This document shows, piece by piece, positions 19,826 to 29,181 of a stretch of DNA of 40,368 nucleotides. Under the pieces are notes generated by a model. It was not told the origin of the DNA. It was given only the letters and a program-made list of their open reading frames with translations, and searched no databases. How positions within the stretch are numbered: position 1 is the first letter of the stretch; every line of letters begins with the position of its first letter. The stretch is from Calditrichota bacterium. GTDB taxonomy: Bacteria > Electryoneota > B3-LCP. The stretch lies in contig JAGVQJ010000193.1 of assembly GCA_020051775.1 (NCBI GenBank), forward strand, positions 1 to 40,368, read 5' to 3'. A program made the translations under genes and the position numbers.

Positions 19826-19895
19826 TGTTGCAGAATATACAACATAATGGCATATTGCAACGATCTATTGTTGCAGTATGTTGCAATAATTGCAA
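19826..19895. promoter_or_regulatory. Cluster of TTGCAA/GTTGCA inverted repeats, candidate activator enhancer (UAS)
   Basis: TGTTG-N9-CAACA (19826-19844), TGCAAC-N8-GTTGCA (19856-19875), TTGCAATAATTGCAA (19881-19895), upstream of the candidate sigma54 promoter. Confidence 0.6.
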
Positions 19896-19910
19896 TGCTC
19901 GGTGGGGTGA

Positions 19911-21338
19911 TCAGGAGTTTTTTTCGGGGAGAATGCCGTAGCGGCGCATCTTGCGCCAGAGGGTAGAGCGATTCATTCCTAAATCTCGACTGGCTAATGT
20001 GCGGTTGCCGCGATGTCGGTCAAGTGCCACACGGATGGCACTTTCTTCTTCCATGATATGGCGCAGGGGATGCAATTGGGGTATGGGCACGCTGTTGGAT
20101 TCCAAAGTATCCGATAGCAATTGGATTTCGGCGGGCAGATGTTCACATTCTATGATTCGACCCCGGCAAACGGCATAACCGTATTCCAGAATATTTTCCA
20201 GCTCCCGAACGTTGCCAGGGTAATTGTGCTGCATTAGCGCTTCCATAGCTCGGGGGCTGACACCGACCAGGTTCTTCCCTTTACGAGCGTTCAAGCGGCG
20301 CATGAAATTGTCCACCAAGTAGGGGATGTCTTCTCTTCGCTCTTTGAGCGAGGGGAGTTCGAAGTGGATCACAGCCAGGCGGAAGTAGAGGTCCTCACGG
20401 AATCGCCCTTTGGCCACCAATCGCTTCAGGTCGCGATTCGTGGCGGCCACCACGCGGATGTCGGCTTTGATCGGCTTCAGACCTCCGACCGGTTCATATT
20501 CATGGTGCTGTAAAAGGCGCAGGAGTTTAACCTGGGTAGGGAAAGGCAGATCGCCGACTTCATCGAAGAACACCGTCCCGCCTTGGGCTATGGAAATTTT
20601 GCCGGCTTTGTCCCGCTTGGCATCTGTGAAAGCGCCCTTGACATAGCCGAAAAGTTCAGATTCGAACAGAGTGACGGGTAAGTTACCGCAGTTGATGACC
20701 ACATAAGGTTTACCCCGGCGGGTGGAGAGGTTATGTACCGCCCGTGCAAACAATTCCTTGCCACTGCCGGAAGGTCCCTGGATCAGTACCGTGCTGTCGC
20801 TTTCAGCTACGTCCGGCAGGATGCCGAAGAGTTTCAGCATGGCCGGGCTTTTTGAGATGATATCCTCAAAACTGTAGCTCTGCTCCAGCTCTTTGCGCAG
20901 CACTTCGATGGTTGAGAGATCGCGAAACGTTTCGACTGCGCCCAAAACGTCGCCGTTGTCATCACGCAGCACAGCGGTGGAAATGGAAACGGGGATAGGC
21001 CGTCCGAAACTGTTCAGGATCTGTACCGGAATGTCTATCGCTTCTTCACCGGTGCGTAATGTATGTTCTAACTGACAGTTGGTTTCGCAGAGGTTTGAAT
21101 GGAAAACTTCATAACACTTTTTACCCAGAGCAGCCGCGGCCGGTAAGCCGGTGATGCGTTCGGCAGCAGGATTAAAACTCGTGACGCAACGATCCCGATC
21201 CACGGTGAAGACGCCATCCGCGATCGAACTTAAGATAACCTTGAAAAAGCGGTTATCCTGGCGGCGTTCCGGGTCTCCCGAGTAAATGGAAGCGCGATTC
21301 CGTAGCTCAGACTCTTTTTTGGGACTCATAATTATCAA
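19911..21338 (-). CDS. PAS domain-containing sigma54-dependent transcriptional activator (Fis-type HTH)
   Basis: PAS region; IQGPSGSGKELFARAVH (Walker A), ELFGYVKGAFTDAKRDKAG (GAFTGA-loop variant), GGTVFFDEVGDLP (Walker B), C-terminal Fis HTH NRTLASRDLGMNRSTLWRKMRRYGI. Confidence 0.95.
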   Translation of the reverse strand: MIIMSPKKESELRNRASIYSGDPERRQDNRFFKVILSSIADGVFTVDRDRCVTSFNPAAERITGLPAAAALGKKCYEVFHSNLCETNCQLEHTLRTGEEAIDIPVQILNSFGRPIPVSISTAVLRDDNGDVLGAVETFRDLSTIEVLRKELEQSYSFEDIISKSPAMLKLFGILPDVAESDSTVLIQGPSGSGKELFARAVHNLSTRRGKPYVVINCGNLPVTLFESELFGYVKGAFTDAKRDKAGKISIAQGGTVFFDEVGDLPFPTQVKLLRLLQHHEYEPVGGLKPIKADIRVVAATNRDLKRLVAKGRFREDLYFRLAVIHFELPSLKERREDIPYLVDNFMRRLNARKGKNLVGVSPRAMEALMQHNYPGNVRELENILEYGYAVCRGRIIECEHLPAEIQLLSDTLESNSVPIPQLHPLRHIMEEESAIRVALDRHRGNRTLASRDLGMNRSTLWRKMRRYGILPEKNS

Positions 21339-21463
21339 ATACTCAAATACCGACTTATATTAAAATATCACAATTCTATAATGGATGCAAGCATTTTCTT
21401 CAGAGCGTGATTGTAGAATGCTGAAACCTCATCATCGCCTCCTGCGATATGAACGGTGAAAAT

Positions 21464-21736
21464 GCCCCAGAGTTACTTACGACTCTTACGTGGACATTCT
21501 TCAGCTATTACGTAGAGAAAATGTAGCTGGGGGTCATGGGATCGCTGGTTCAAATCCAATTGCCCAACAAGCATTGCTTGTCTGTACGCAAACTGCTTTC
21601 CCTTAGGGACCACTATATGGCGCGACTTGGCGCCAAACGAGCCGGAATTAATCGAAAAGCCGACGGTTTAAGCATCGGCTTTTTCTATGTCTAAAATTCA
21701 GCAGTCCCACTTCGTCCCGCACAAAATAGCGTCAAG
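21464..21736 (+). repeat. Module copy B: degenerate integrase 3' end + tRNA-Pro 3' fragment + terminator + flank
   Basis: ccccagagttacttacgactcttacgtggacattcttcag (PRVTYDSYVDILQ), gctgggggtcatgggatcgctggttcaaatccaattgccc, aacgagccggaattaatcgaaaagccgacggtttaagcatcggctttttc, cagtcccacttcgtcccgcacaaaatagcgtcaag. Confidence 0.85.
21655..21684. terminator. Terminator in module copy B (one stem mismatch)
   Basis: AAAAGCCGACG gtttaag CATCGGCTTTTT. Confidence 0.65.
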
Positions 21737-21760
21737 CTCCTCGGTGCCGGGATATGAATG

Positions 21761-23626
21761 TCATCGCAAGACTACCTCGAAATTGATTTCAGTGCCGGAG
21801 CCGCAGATGAGTGACCAAGTACGGTCTTTTCCGCGTATTACGACTCCGGTTGGGGTCATCTTCAAATCGCGAATCTCCTGGCCGCGAGGCGGAATTAATT
21901 TGTAAGTTAATCCCGATAAATCGCTTCCGTCGGCTGTGATCCGGCCATGAGCGCTGTTACCTTCGAACCAGAGGCTTACTTCCGCCTGGCGGCGTAGTGT
22001 CCAGAATTTAGCCGCGGAAGCCAGATCGGTGATCCAAGCTCCATCGGATCGCGCTTGCCGGATCAGGCGCAAAATGGGCGCCAGGCGATCCGGAGAATTC
22101 CCTTCATAATCAATATCGCCGACCTGAATCATCAGACCGTGATTCGTTAAAAAAACCTGCTGCCAGTAGCTTTGCAAAAAGTGGTCGTAAAGCGCCGCCT
22201 GTTGGTCTGGATCCCCGGTAGTGTCGCCGTAAAAGGACCAGTCGTCGCGATCAATGGGTCCCATCTCCAGTATATTTATCCCCAGAAGTCCCGCCTCCGA
22301 CTTGCGGAGTGGCAATTCAAATGGGAACAAACTCGCGCCAAAATATTCCTGGTGATTGACCGGGAGACTGCTATCATACGTATAACCGCGTTCTTCAAGA
22401 CAATGCAGCAGCGGCGCGTTCAATGCCAGTCTGGGGAAACGAAAGCCCAGGTATGGAGGGTCTCCCCCCTGGGTCCAGGGAATCGCTTCTCGAGCTTCTC
22501 CGGGGTCTAAGTTTGTCAAAGGTAGGATCTTGGAGCTTGAGGAAGCCAGTTCTACGTGAGTAAGCTGATTTACCGAAAAAGTTGCTGCGAGCATATCCAA
22601 CCGGTGCGCAAATACCGTCAACCGGCCGGCTTCATCTTCAAGTTGCTTGATAACTTCCATCAGATTGGTTTCGTTGCCGTCGCAATTCAGAGTGAGGGCG
22701 AGAGCCGCCGGCCGCCCTTCCGGCCAGGGTTCCACTACCACTGCAAAGCGTTCCTCCGCCTGAGCTGGACCAGCGCCTGACGCCAATTGAACCATCAAAG
22801 CATAGAACCGATCAATCTCTTCCGGTGTTGATAGTCCGCCATCCACCATCGGATGCAACAATCGAAAATCGGTGAAATAGATTATCCATCCCAGATTCAG
22901 CCGCCGCGCCCAAGCCGCAGGGATTCGGGTTGATTCTTTTGTCCACCAAGCCAGGGGAATGAGTCCCTGTGCGGGAAATGGTCCCTCGGGCACCAGCATC
23001 CAGGCAGGTTCTTCCAGGCGAGCTTTGTGTAGGCTCTCCCAGAGGTTTTGCATGAAACCGGTGGTATCCACTTCCAGCTCGTATCCGTTCAGATCACGTT
23101 CCACCAGCGTCATTCCTATGACTTCGCCGAACACCCACGATCCCGCCTGCAGACGCCCGCTGTCGAGAATGCGATCATGTCCACCGCGCGTGTTGCGTCC
23201 TATATTCTCTCCGGCTACCAGGATACCACCGGAACTTATCCATCGTGATAGTTCCTGAAGCTGATCGTCATCCATGTAAGTCAAAGAAAAACGGCGGTCG
23301 GCATCATGATAACCGTATAAGGTTGAGGCGATTAGTAGTTTAAACTTGTTCAATATTCGAGACGAGGTCAGCAAGGAACGATCGCGGAGGACCGTGGGTA
23401 ATCCATGCCGGTTCAAGGCCTCGTAAGCCAACAGCGCCCCATCGCTGATCATCCCCGGATCAGTTTCATCCGCCGTGGCCAATACAACAGCGCGCTCGAG
23501 ACGCACTTGGGGCCCGGGCTGGGACGATTCCTGTTTTTCAGGCGGGCTTTTTACGCAGACTGCCGCCCCCAGGACCAGCATAGTCGTCATAGATAAGAAA
23601 CCTGCTATCATTACAAATTTTTTCAT
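21761..23626 (-). CDS. Two-domain protein: N-terminal ThuA/GATase-like segment and NodB-fold deacetylase-like C-terminal domain with degenerate metal motifs
   Basis: Start re-assigned to MKKFVMIAGF with GAGGAGGAA upstream; ALALTLNCDGNETNL in the position of TFDDG; overall NodB-like order. The supplied ORF begins at 23716. Confidence 0.6.
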   Translation of the reverse strand: MKKFVMIAGFLSMTTMLVLGAAVCVKSPPEKQESSQPGPQVRLERAVVLATADETDPGMISDGALLAYEALNRHGLPTVLRDRSLLTSSRILNKFKLLIASTLYGYHDADRRFSLTYMDDDQLQELSRWISSGGILVAGENIGRNTRGGHDRILDSGRLQAGSWVFGEVIGMTLVERDLNGYELEVDTTGFMQNLWESLHKARLEEPAWMLVPEGPFPAQGLIPLAWWTKESTRIPAAWARRLNLGWIIYFTDFRLLHPMVDGGLSTPEEIDRFYALMVQLASGAGPAQAEERFAVVVEPWPEGRPAALALTLNCDGNETNLMEVIKQLEDEAGRLTVFAHRLDMLAATFSVNQLTHVELASSSSKILPLTNLDPGEAREAIPWTQGGDPPYLGFRFPRLALNAPLLHCLEERGYTYDSSLPVNHQEYFGASLFPFELPLRKSEAGLLGINILEMGPIDRDDWSFYGDTTGDPDQQAALYDHFLQSYWQQVFLTNHGLMIQVGDIDYEGNSPDRLAPILRLIRQARSDGAWITDLASAAKFWTLRRQAEVSLWFEGNSAHGRITADGSDLSGLTYKLIPPRGQEIRDLKMTPTGVVIRGKDRTWSLICGSGTEINFEVVLR

Positions 23627-23633
23627 TTCCTCC

Positions 23634-26600
23634 TCAGGGTTCCCTACGCATGATGATCTCACTTCCCGGCAAGGCCTCAAAACGGATAACACCGGTGCGG
23701 TTGCAACGTAAGCCATCCTCGAGGCTACCTTCGATTTTCAGCCACGGCCAGGAGGAAGTCACCTCTAAGGTCAGGGGTGTTTTTGTCAACAGCGAATCCG
23801 TGCCGATATTTCGTAAAGCCGCCACGAGGCTGCGATCGTGCACCGTGAATTCCAATCTTACCCCGTTTGCAGCCTGGTTGTATAGCCCGATCTCCGACAT
23901 CGTGCCCTCGAAGGCGCCGCTGTTGCGTAGCAGGCGCATTTGCCGCTCGAACGTGCGCGGAGTTACATTGTAAGTATCTTCGACGCGGTGAGCTTCCATG
24001 ACGAGGTATTCGCGGGCATCCACGGGGAAAAGATGATGATATTGCAGCACGAACCATTGACCGCTGCGGGTATTTATAATGTCCCGAAAAGTTGCCGGTG
24101 AAGGGCGCCGGTCGTCAATGATTACGTAACTGTAAAGATTCAAGGGCGCTTGCAACGGCGTATAATTACCTTGATCGCCACCCCGTCGTCCGAAGCGGAA
24201 ACCCAGCTTCGCCAGAGCGATTTTACCCTCGCCGCTCATGCGTGCATAAGGATAAGACACCGACAGAGCAGGAGAACCGATCCAGGAGGTGATTTGCATC
24301 TGACTCTCCCGGTAAGTGCTTTCAATCCAATCCACGCCGGCATCAGGCGCCAGCGGGCGATGCAGGTGGCTGTGGCTGCCGATTTCATGTCCGTTCAGGT
24401 GAAGTTCCTGCACTTCAGGAATGGAAAGGCGGCGGGTCGTCAAGCCTTCGGCTTCTCCCGTGATCATCGGGCTGTGGCCGGTCCAGCTTGTGACGACGAA
24501 GAAGGTTCCGTGAAATCCATACTTCTCCAGCAGTCTCCGGCCAACCTGCATTTGGTTCGCACTGCCGTCATCGAAAGTAACAGATACCGCCTGGGGAGAG
24601 CCCTTCGGCCATGCACAAATTCGAGCTGTAGGCGGGGTCGAATTCACCTTAAAAGGTAGGTGGGCATATCGAGATATTTTTCTGAATGCTTGCGCCACTT
24701 GGCCAGCGCCTTCTTTTAACCGCGATCTGTATTTCGGGTCATTCCACCCTGCCCAAAGATACGGTATCCCCTGCTGCAGCCCCTCCGGAAAAGTGTCTGT
24801 CACATGTTGCTTGGCTCCCCGGCGGTGGGACACGACCGCGTAGATTTGAAACCCCTCGGTCTTCATATAATCCAAGTCCACCGTAGCAGGATCATTGTCG
24901 AGCACGGCTTGTGAGGAGGGATCAGTCACGTTCAATAAGGCCCAGGGTAAGCGTAATTCTAAGAAGCGGCCTTCGGGATTTAAGCATACATCCGCTTGAG
25001 AAGTGTAATTGGGATCGCCAGGTTTTGCACTCCCCCAGATAAGATGGCTGCGGTTCAAGTTGTGTTGCGGAATCATCTCGCCGGTCAGGGTCTCGCGCGG
25101 TCGGTTGGCTAAGAGTCGCTCCTCGTGATACACCCCGTTTTCGTTGAAACGGGAAGTGTATCCCGGAATGGAATCACGATACAAATCCGTGAAAATATCA
25201 TAAGGCTCATCCACAAGCAACACAGAAGCTTGAGGTCCGCTGAGACGAACGACGAATTCCAAGCCTGAAGGCGCACGGCAGAGGCGATCGGGGAAATAGT
25301 GATCACCCCGCTGGCGATCATAGGTATCTAAACCTATCCAGATAGCGGTGCCTTCGAAGTCCTCAAGGCGAAGCGGTACGATGAAATCGAGCTTAAGGTA
25401 GAGGCAAGAGGCATCCACGGCAGCCCATAGCGCCTTGAGAGTTCCAGGCTGGGACCCGACCTCTCCAGCAGGAGTCTGCGCCAGGGGTTGGCCAATCCAA
25501 TCCCCATCACGGCCATCTATCAGACGCTCCTGCGCCTCCATCGCCAATATGCCGAAATTCTGTTCGGGATCCTCCAAATTATGCCACAGCGGATTTCGCT
25601 CTGCCGGCAGTTCATAATCCATGACCAGCCAGTTGTGCTTAAACCATTCATCCATCCAGGCGAAAACCACTGCCCCCGCGCACCCGGATTTCCAGATGTC
25701 ATGGATCATGTGGGCGTTGATCTTCCCCTGCTCCATTTCGTCATGCCCGCCTTGGTTCATGCCGTTGGAGGCGAAGTGGGAGGCACTGCGGCTGGTGGGC
25801 ACTCCGAATTCCCCGATGACTACCGGCAGTCCGGGATGCGCCTGGACAAGATCCTGCAAATATCCGGCATAAGTGCAGAGACCGGAATCGCAGGAAGCGC
25901 GGCGGTATGATTCATCATTGTAAACGAAATCAGGGTAATAGGGATAAGCATGATAGCTGGCGAAATACCCTGCTTTGAACAGGGGTGTCGTGCCGATGAG
26001 ATTGGGATCTAAGGTCTCCAGATCGTTGTCGTATTCCCGGACGTTGTCCCACTCGATCCATTCAGAATCGTGATAGAGCGGATCCAACGGCAGCCAGTTC
26101 ACAAAGGAGAGTGCATGTTGAAATTGATAGTTTTGGGTCTCGTAATTGGCCGTGTAGTCCAGCGCTTCGGCGATCCAGCATTCCATCGCCTGAGCTTTTG
26201 GAACAATGAAGAAAGTCCCCTGATAACTGGTGCGCTCAGGAAACCGCTGCCGCATGGCGGTCACCGTTTCGGGTTCCCATTCGCGGCCCAGAACGAATGC
26301 CAACGTGTACCGGCTGACGTTGGTGGAATACTGCCCCGAAGCATGGCCCGGTCGTTCCGTTAAAACGGCATGACCATGGATCACGTCCACTGCGCGGCGA
26401 ATTTCAGCCTGAAATTCAGCCAGGTAACTCGAGTCGCCATAGCTCGAGGTCTGAGCCTGGTCAGCCCAGATCCCTTGGAGCAGGTAAAGGGGTTGCTGGC
26501 CGTGAGCGAAATTATATTGCGCCAAGGCTTCGTAAAAATGCGGCGGTAATATAGTGTACACCCGGACGAGGTTGACGCCCAGGTCCCCCATCATATCCAG

Positions 26601-26984
26601 CCATTCCCGGTATTGCTGCGCCGTAGCTCGAAACTCACCGGGGAATGTTCCCGGCAACGCCGGTCCCAAGTTGAATCCTTTCAGAAACAGCGGCGACCAG
26701 GTCTGACTTTGAGGCGTCAGGTCCTGCTTCCGTGAACTGGTGAGAATCTCGATCTGATCGCCTTGAACGCGGGTGAAATATTGCGTCCGTTCAGTAAGCT
26801 TCTGCCAGGCGGCCGGCGTCAGCGAGCGTAAGGACTCGGCGGCTCGTGCGGGTGGGGTTATGGAACCAGAACGCGGATTGAAGACCAGCACCAGAGGCAT
26901 TCTATCCTGCATCCGCAGCATAGACCAGACGGTAAAAATCAGGAGCAGAGCCAGTACGACTAAAACGGCGTATTTACCTTTCAT
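23634..26984 (-). CDS. Membrane-anchored GH-like TIM-barrel / beta-domain / NodB polysaccharide deacetylase fusion
   Basis: Start re-assigned to MKGKYAVLVVLALLLIFTVW (ATGA overlap with upstream gene); FLKGFNLGPALPG...GVNLVRVYTILPP...VVIGEFGVPTSR (GH-like); C-terminal SVTFDDGSANQ, HEIGSHSHLHRPL, SVSYPYARMS (NodB). Confidence 0.8.
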   Translation of the reverse strand: MKGKYAVLVVLALLLIFTVWSMLRMQDRMPLVLVFNPRSGSITPPARAAESLRSLTPAAWQKLTERTQYFTRVQGDQIEILTSSRKQDLTPQSQTWSPLFLKGFNLGPALPGTFPGEFRATAQQYREWLDMMGDLGVNLVRVYTILPPHFYEALAQYNFAHGQQPLYLLQGIWADQAQTSSYGDSSYLAEFQAEIRRAVDVIHGHAVLTERPGHASGQYSTNVSRYTLAFVLGREWEPETVTAMRQRFPERTSYQGTFFIVPKAQAMECWIAEALDYTANYETQNYQFQHALSFVNWLPLDPLYHDSEWIEWDNVREYDNDLETLDPNLIGTTPLFKAGYFASYHAYPYYPDFVYNDESYRRASCDSGLCTYAGYLQDLVQAHPGLPVVIGEFGVPTSRSASHFASNGMNQGGHDEMEQGKINAHMIHDIWKSGCAGAVVFAWMDEWFKHNWLVMDYELPAERNPLWHNLEDPEQNFGILAMEAQERLIDGRDGDWIGQPLAQTPAGEVGSQPGTLKALWAAVDASCLYLKLDFIVPLRLEDFEGTAIWIGLDTYDRQRGDHYFPDRLCRAPSGLEFVVRLSGPQASVLLVDEPYDIFTDLYRDSIPGYTSRFNENGVYHEERLLANRPRETLTGEMIPQHNLNRSHLIWGSAKPGDPNYTSQADVCLNPEGRFLELRLPWALLNVTDPSSQAVLDNDPATVDLDYMKTEGFQIYAVVSHRRGAKQHVTDTFPEGLQQGIPYLWAGWNDPKYRSRLKEGAGQVAQAFRKISRYAHLPFKVNSTPPTARICAWPKGSPQAVSVTFDDGSANQMQVGRRLLEKYGFHGTFFVVTSWTGHSPMITGEAEGLTTRRLSIPEVQELHLNGHEIGSHSHLHRPLAPDAGVDWIESTYRESQMQITSWIGSPALSVSYPYARMSGEGKIALAKLGFRFGRRGGDQGNYTPLQAPLNLYSYVIIDDRRPSPATFRDIINTRSGQWFVLQYHHLFPVDAREYLVMEAHRVEDTYNVTPRTFERQMRLLRNSGAFEGTMSEIGLYNQAANGVRLEFTVHDRSLVAALRNIGTDSLLTKTPLTLEVTSSWPWLKIEGSLEDGLRCNRTGVIRFEALPGSEIIMRREP

Positions 26985-28537
26985 GGCCAACCCTTTAGAA
27001 CCAATCCGAGATGCCAGGACGCATAACGATAGCTGTGGTCGGTTTCGAAGTACGCAACGCCGAGATTTGCCGTCAAATTTGCCGTAGGCGACCAGGCGGC
27101 TGCGGTTTCCAGCCATGATGAACGGATTTCAGCGGTGTTCAGCGCATAGAAGCCGACCGCCGTCAAAGTCAGCGGCTGCACCGGTTTCCAGTCCAGCACA
27201 ACTCCCGCTTCATGTTGGACTAAGTCCTGTGGCGAATAATATCCCGTTATATGGCGGCGAAAATCTAAATATCGAGTGCGCAGTAAGAGTTGTATACTGG
27301 GGCGTGTGGGTAAGCTATAAGAGAGGATTGCCAGACCTTGATGGCGGAAATTCCCTCCGCTCAATCTCCAATAACCCAGGCCCAGCGTAGCTGCTACCCT
27401 GGTCACCGGATGCAAGGTAGTTTCCCCCCACATTCCGGTGGCCATAGTACTGGACCAGGGTTCGTAGAGGACACGTTCAAGGAAAGCTGATCCTTCCAGC
27501 CAGGGTGTGCCGCGGCCCCGTTTTCCCTTAAGCGAGATGCGGGCAGTCTCCAACCGGCCAGCGAGGATATCCAGATTCCATTCACCCTCAACGGTTAATC
27601 CCTTGCCCGCAAACCAGGTCCCTTGCAAACCGAGGGTACGGCGGTAACGGAACAGATTGTGGCGGAAACTGTTGTAGGTACTGAAGCGGCCTCCGACCAG
27701 AAAACGATCAGATAACCGGCGAGATGCCCTCAAGGCCGTTTCGTCGTATTCCGTAACCAGGCCGCCGTCATCTTCCGCCCAGTAGTGATAGTCCGGGTTC
27801 AGTAGCCAGGAGGTCTGGCGGCTAAGATCTTCCAAATTAGCGCGGATTGAGGCGTCTTGAGGTTTCCTAATCAAGACCTGACCATAAGCCTGACTGGCGC
27901 TGAACGGTTGATCTGCCCACTGTTTCACCCGACCGAGGCCTCGCCAAGCTTCCTGCTGAGTGGAATCCATTACTAATATCGAATGATAGGTGGCTGCCGC
28001 GTCCTCCAGGCGGTCCTCCCAGGAGAGCACTTCGGCCAGTTGCAGAAGAGCGGCGATATTATCAGGGTTCGCAGCCAGAATAGCCCGGCAGCCGGATTCT
28101 GCACTGGTTAAATCGTTCTTCCAGGCGAGCGTTCGAATTCGACCTAAGTCCGCTTCGAGATCCGTGCTATCTTCTTCCAATATACTGGTATACAATTGCA
28201 GTGAAAGTTGATACTCTGCCTGCAGAGCGTAGAGATTACCCAAGGCCAGCCGGGCATCGCGATCCTGTGGGGCTACGGCCAGCACCTTATCATACGCTGA
28301 AGTCGCCTGCTTAAGACTATCCAGCATCCGGTAGGAGAATCCGAGCAAACGCCAGGATTCGACGTCGGAGGAATCCTGAGTCACGGCTTGCCTTAAGAGA
28401 ATCGCGGCGCGGTCGTAATCCTCTTGTATGACGGCGGCGAGACCCTCCTGTGCTGAGGTTTGACCTTGAGCGGAGCCAACCAGCGCCAGGATAAAAAGCG
28501 TCGCCATCAGGCTCCAGATTTTTCCGATTTGCTTCAC
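26981..28537 (-). CDS. TPR-repeat outer-membrane beta-barrel protein (PgaA/YaiO-like)
   Basis: Signal peptide; TPR units (DVESWRLLGFSYRMLDSLKQATSAYDKVLAVAPQDRDARLALGNLYALQAEYQLSLQLY); C-terminal alternating beta-strand region. Confidence 0.75.
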   Translation of the reverse strand: MKQIGKIWSLMATLFILALVGSAQGQTSAQEGLAAVIQEDYDRAAILLRQAVTQDSSDVESWRLLGFSYRMLDSLKQATSAYDKVLAVAPQDRDARLALGNLYALQAEYQLSLQLYTSILEEDSTDLEADLGRIRTLAWKNDLTSAESGCRAILAANPDNIAALLQLAEVLSWEDRLEDAAATYHSILVMDSTQQEAWRGLGRVKQWADQPFSASQAYGQVLIRKPQDASIRANLEDLSRQTSWLLNPDYHYWAEDDGGLVTEYDETALRASRRLSDRFLVGGRFSTYNSFRHNLFRYRRTLGLQGTWFAGKGLTVEGEWNLDILAGRLETARISLKGKRGRGTPWLEGSAFLERVLYEPWSSTMATGMWGETTLHPVTRVAATLGLGYWRLSGGNFRHQGLAILSYSLPTRPSIQLLLRTRYLDFRRHITGYYSPQDLVQHEAGVVLDWKPVQPLTLTAVGFYALNTAEIRSSWLETAAAWSPTANLTANLGVAYFETDHSYRYASWHLGLVLKGWP

Positions 28538-29181
28538 GGTGTCGTCACCGTCACCAGATTGGATAGGGATTCATTGCCGGAAAAATCGAATGCCTTGCCC
28601 AGAAGGGTGTGATTGCCACTGTCTAATCCGGCGGGATCCCAATTATAGTAATAGGGCGCCGTTCCCATCGTTCCCTGAAGTGCGCCGTCTACCAACAACT
28701 CAACATGGTTAATCCCTACATTGTCGGTAACTTCAAATCGCACTTGGATCACCCCTGGCACAAGTGTCCACATGGCCGGCCAGGTGAGAATGATGGCGGG
28801 GTACTGATGGTCGCTGGTATCCTGCACGGACACGGTAATCAATTCCGAATCGGAGGTGTTGCTCTCGCCTCGGGCGCGCGCGAATAAGGTGCGTGCCGTT
28901 GTCAGTGAACCGGCATCCCAGCTATAGAGGTAAGGCGCCACTGAATCCGATAATACCGGCTGACCATCAACAAATAGGTCCACGCTCTGAACTTGATCTT
29001 CCGGTCCGGCTTCCACGTGAACCTCCACCAGACCATACACGGAGCTCCAGAGCGCCGGGCTGGTAATTATCACCCAGATCAGTGGAGTAGTCGTGGAGTT
29101 GACCGGCGATTCACTGTCGAAACACCCGGAAATAAAGAGAAGCAGCAGCGGTGCTAAAGCCCACCTCAGGCGGTCACGCAT
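28534..29181 (-). CDS. Lipoprotein with two bacterial Ig-like domains
   Basis: LLLFISGCFDSE lipobox; two repeats IWVIITSPALWSSVYGLVEVHVEA.../ILTWPAMWTLVPGVIQVRFEVTDNVGINHVELLVDG. Confidence 0.75.
   Translation of the reverse strand: MRDRLRWALAPLLLLFISGCFDSESPVNSTTTPLIWVIITSPALWSSVYGLVEVHVEAGPEDQVQSVDLFVDGQPVLSDSVAPYLYSWDAGSLTTARTLFARARGESNTSDSELITVSVQDTSDHQYPAIILTWPAMWTLVPGVIQVRFEVTDNVGINHVELLVDGALQGTMGTAPYYYNWDPAGLDSGNHTLLGKAFDFSGNESLSNLVTVTTP

Noticed and set aside
20600-20660. GAFTDA instead of GAFTGA in the sigma54 activator as a loss-of-function sign
   Set aside because: The rest of the AAA+ motifs are intact and I believe this variant occurs in related activators, so it is not evidence of inactivity.
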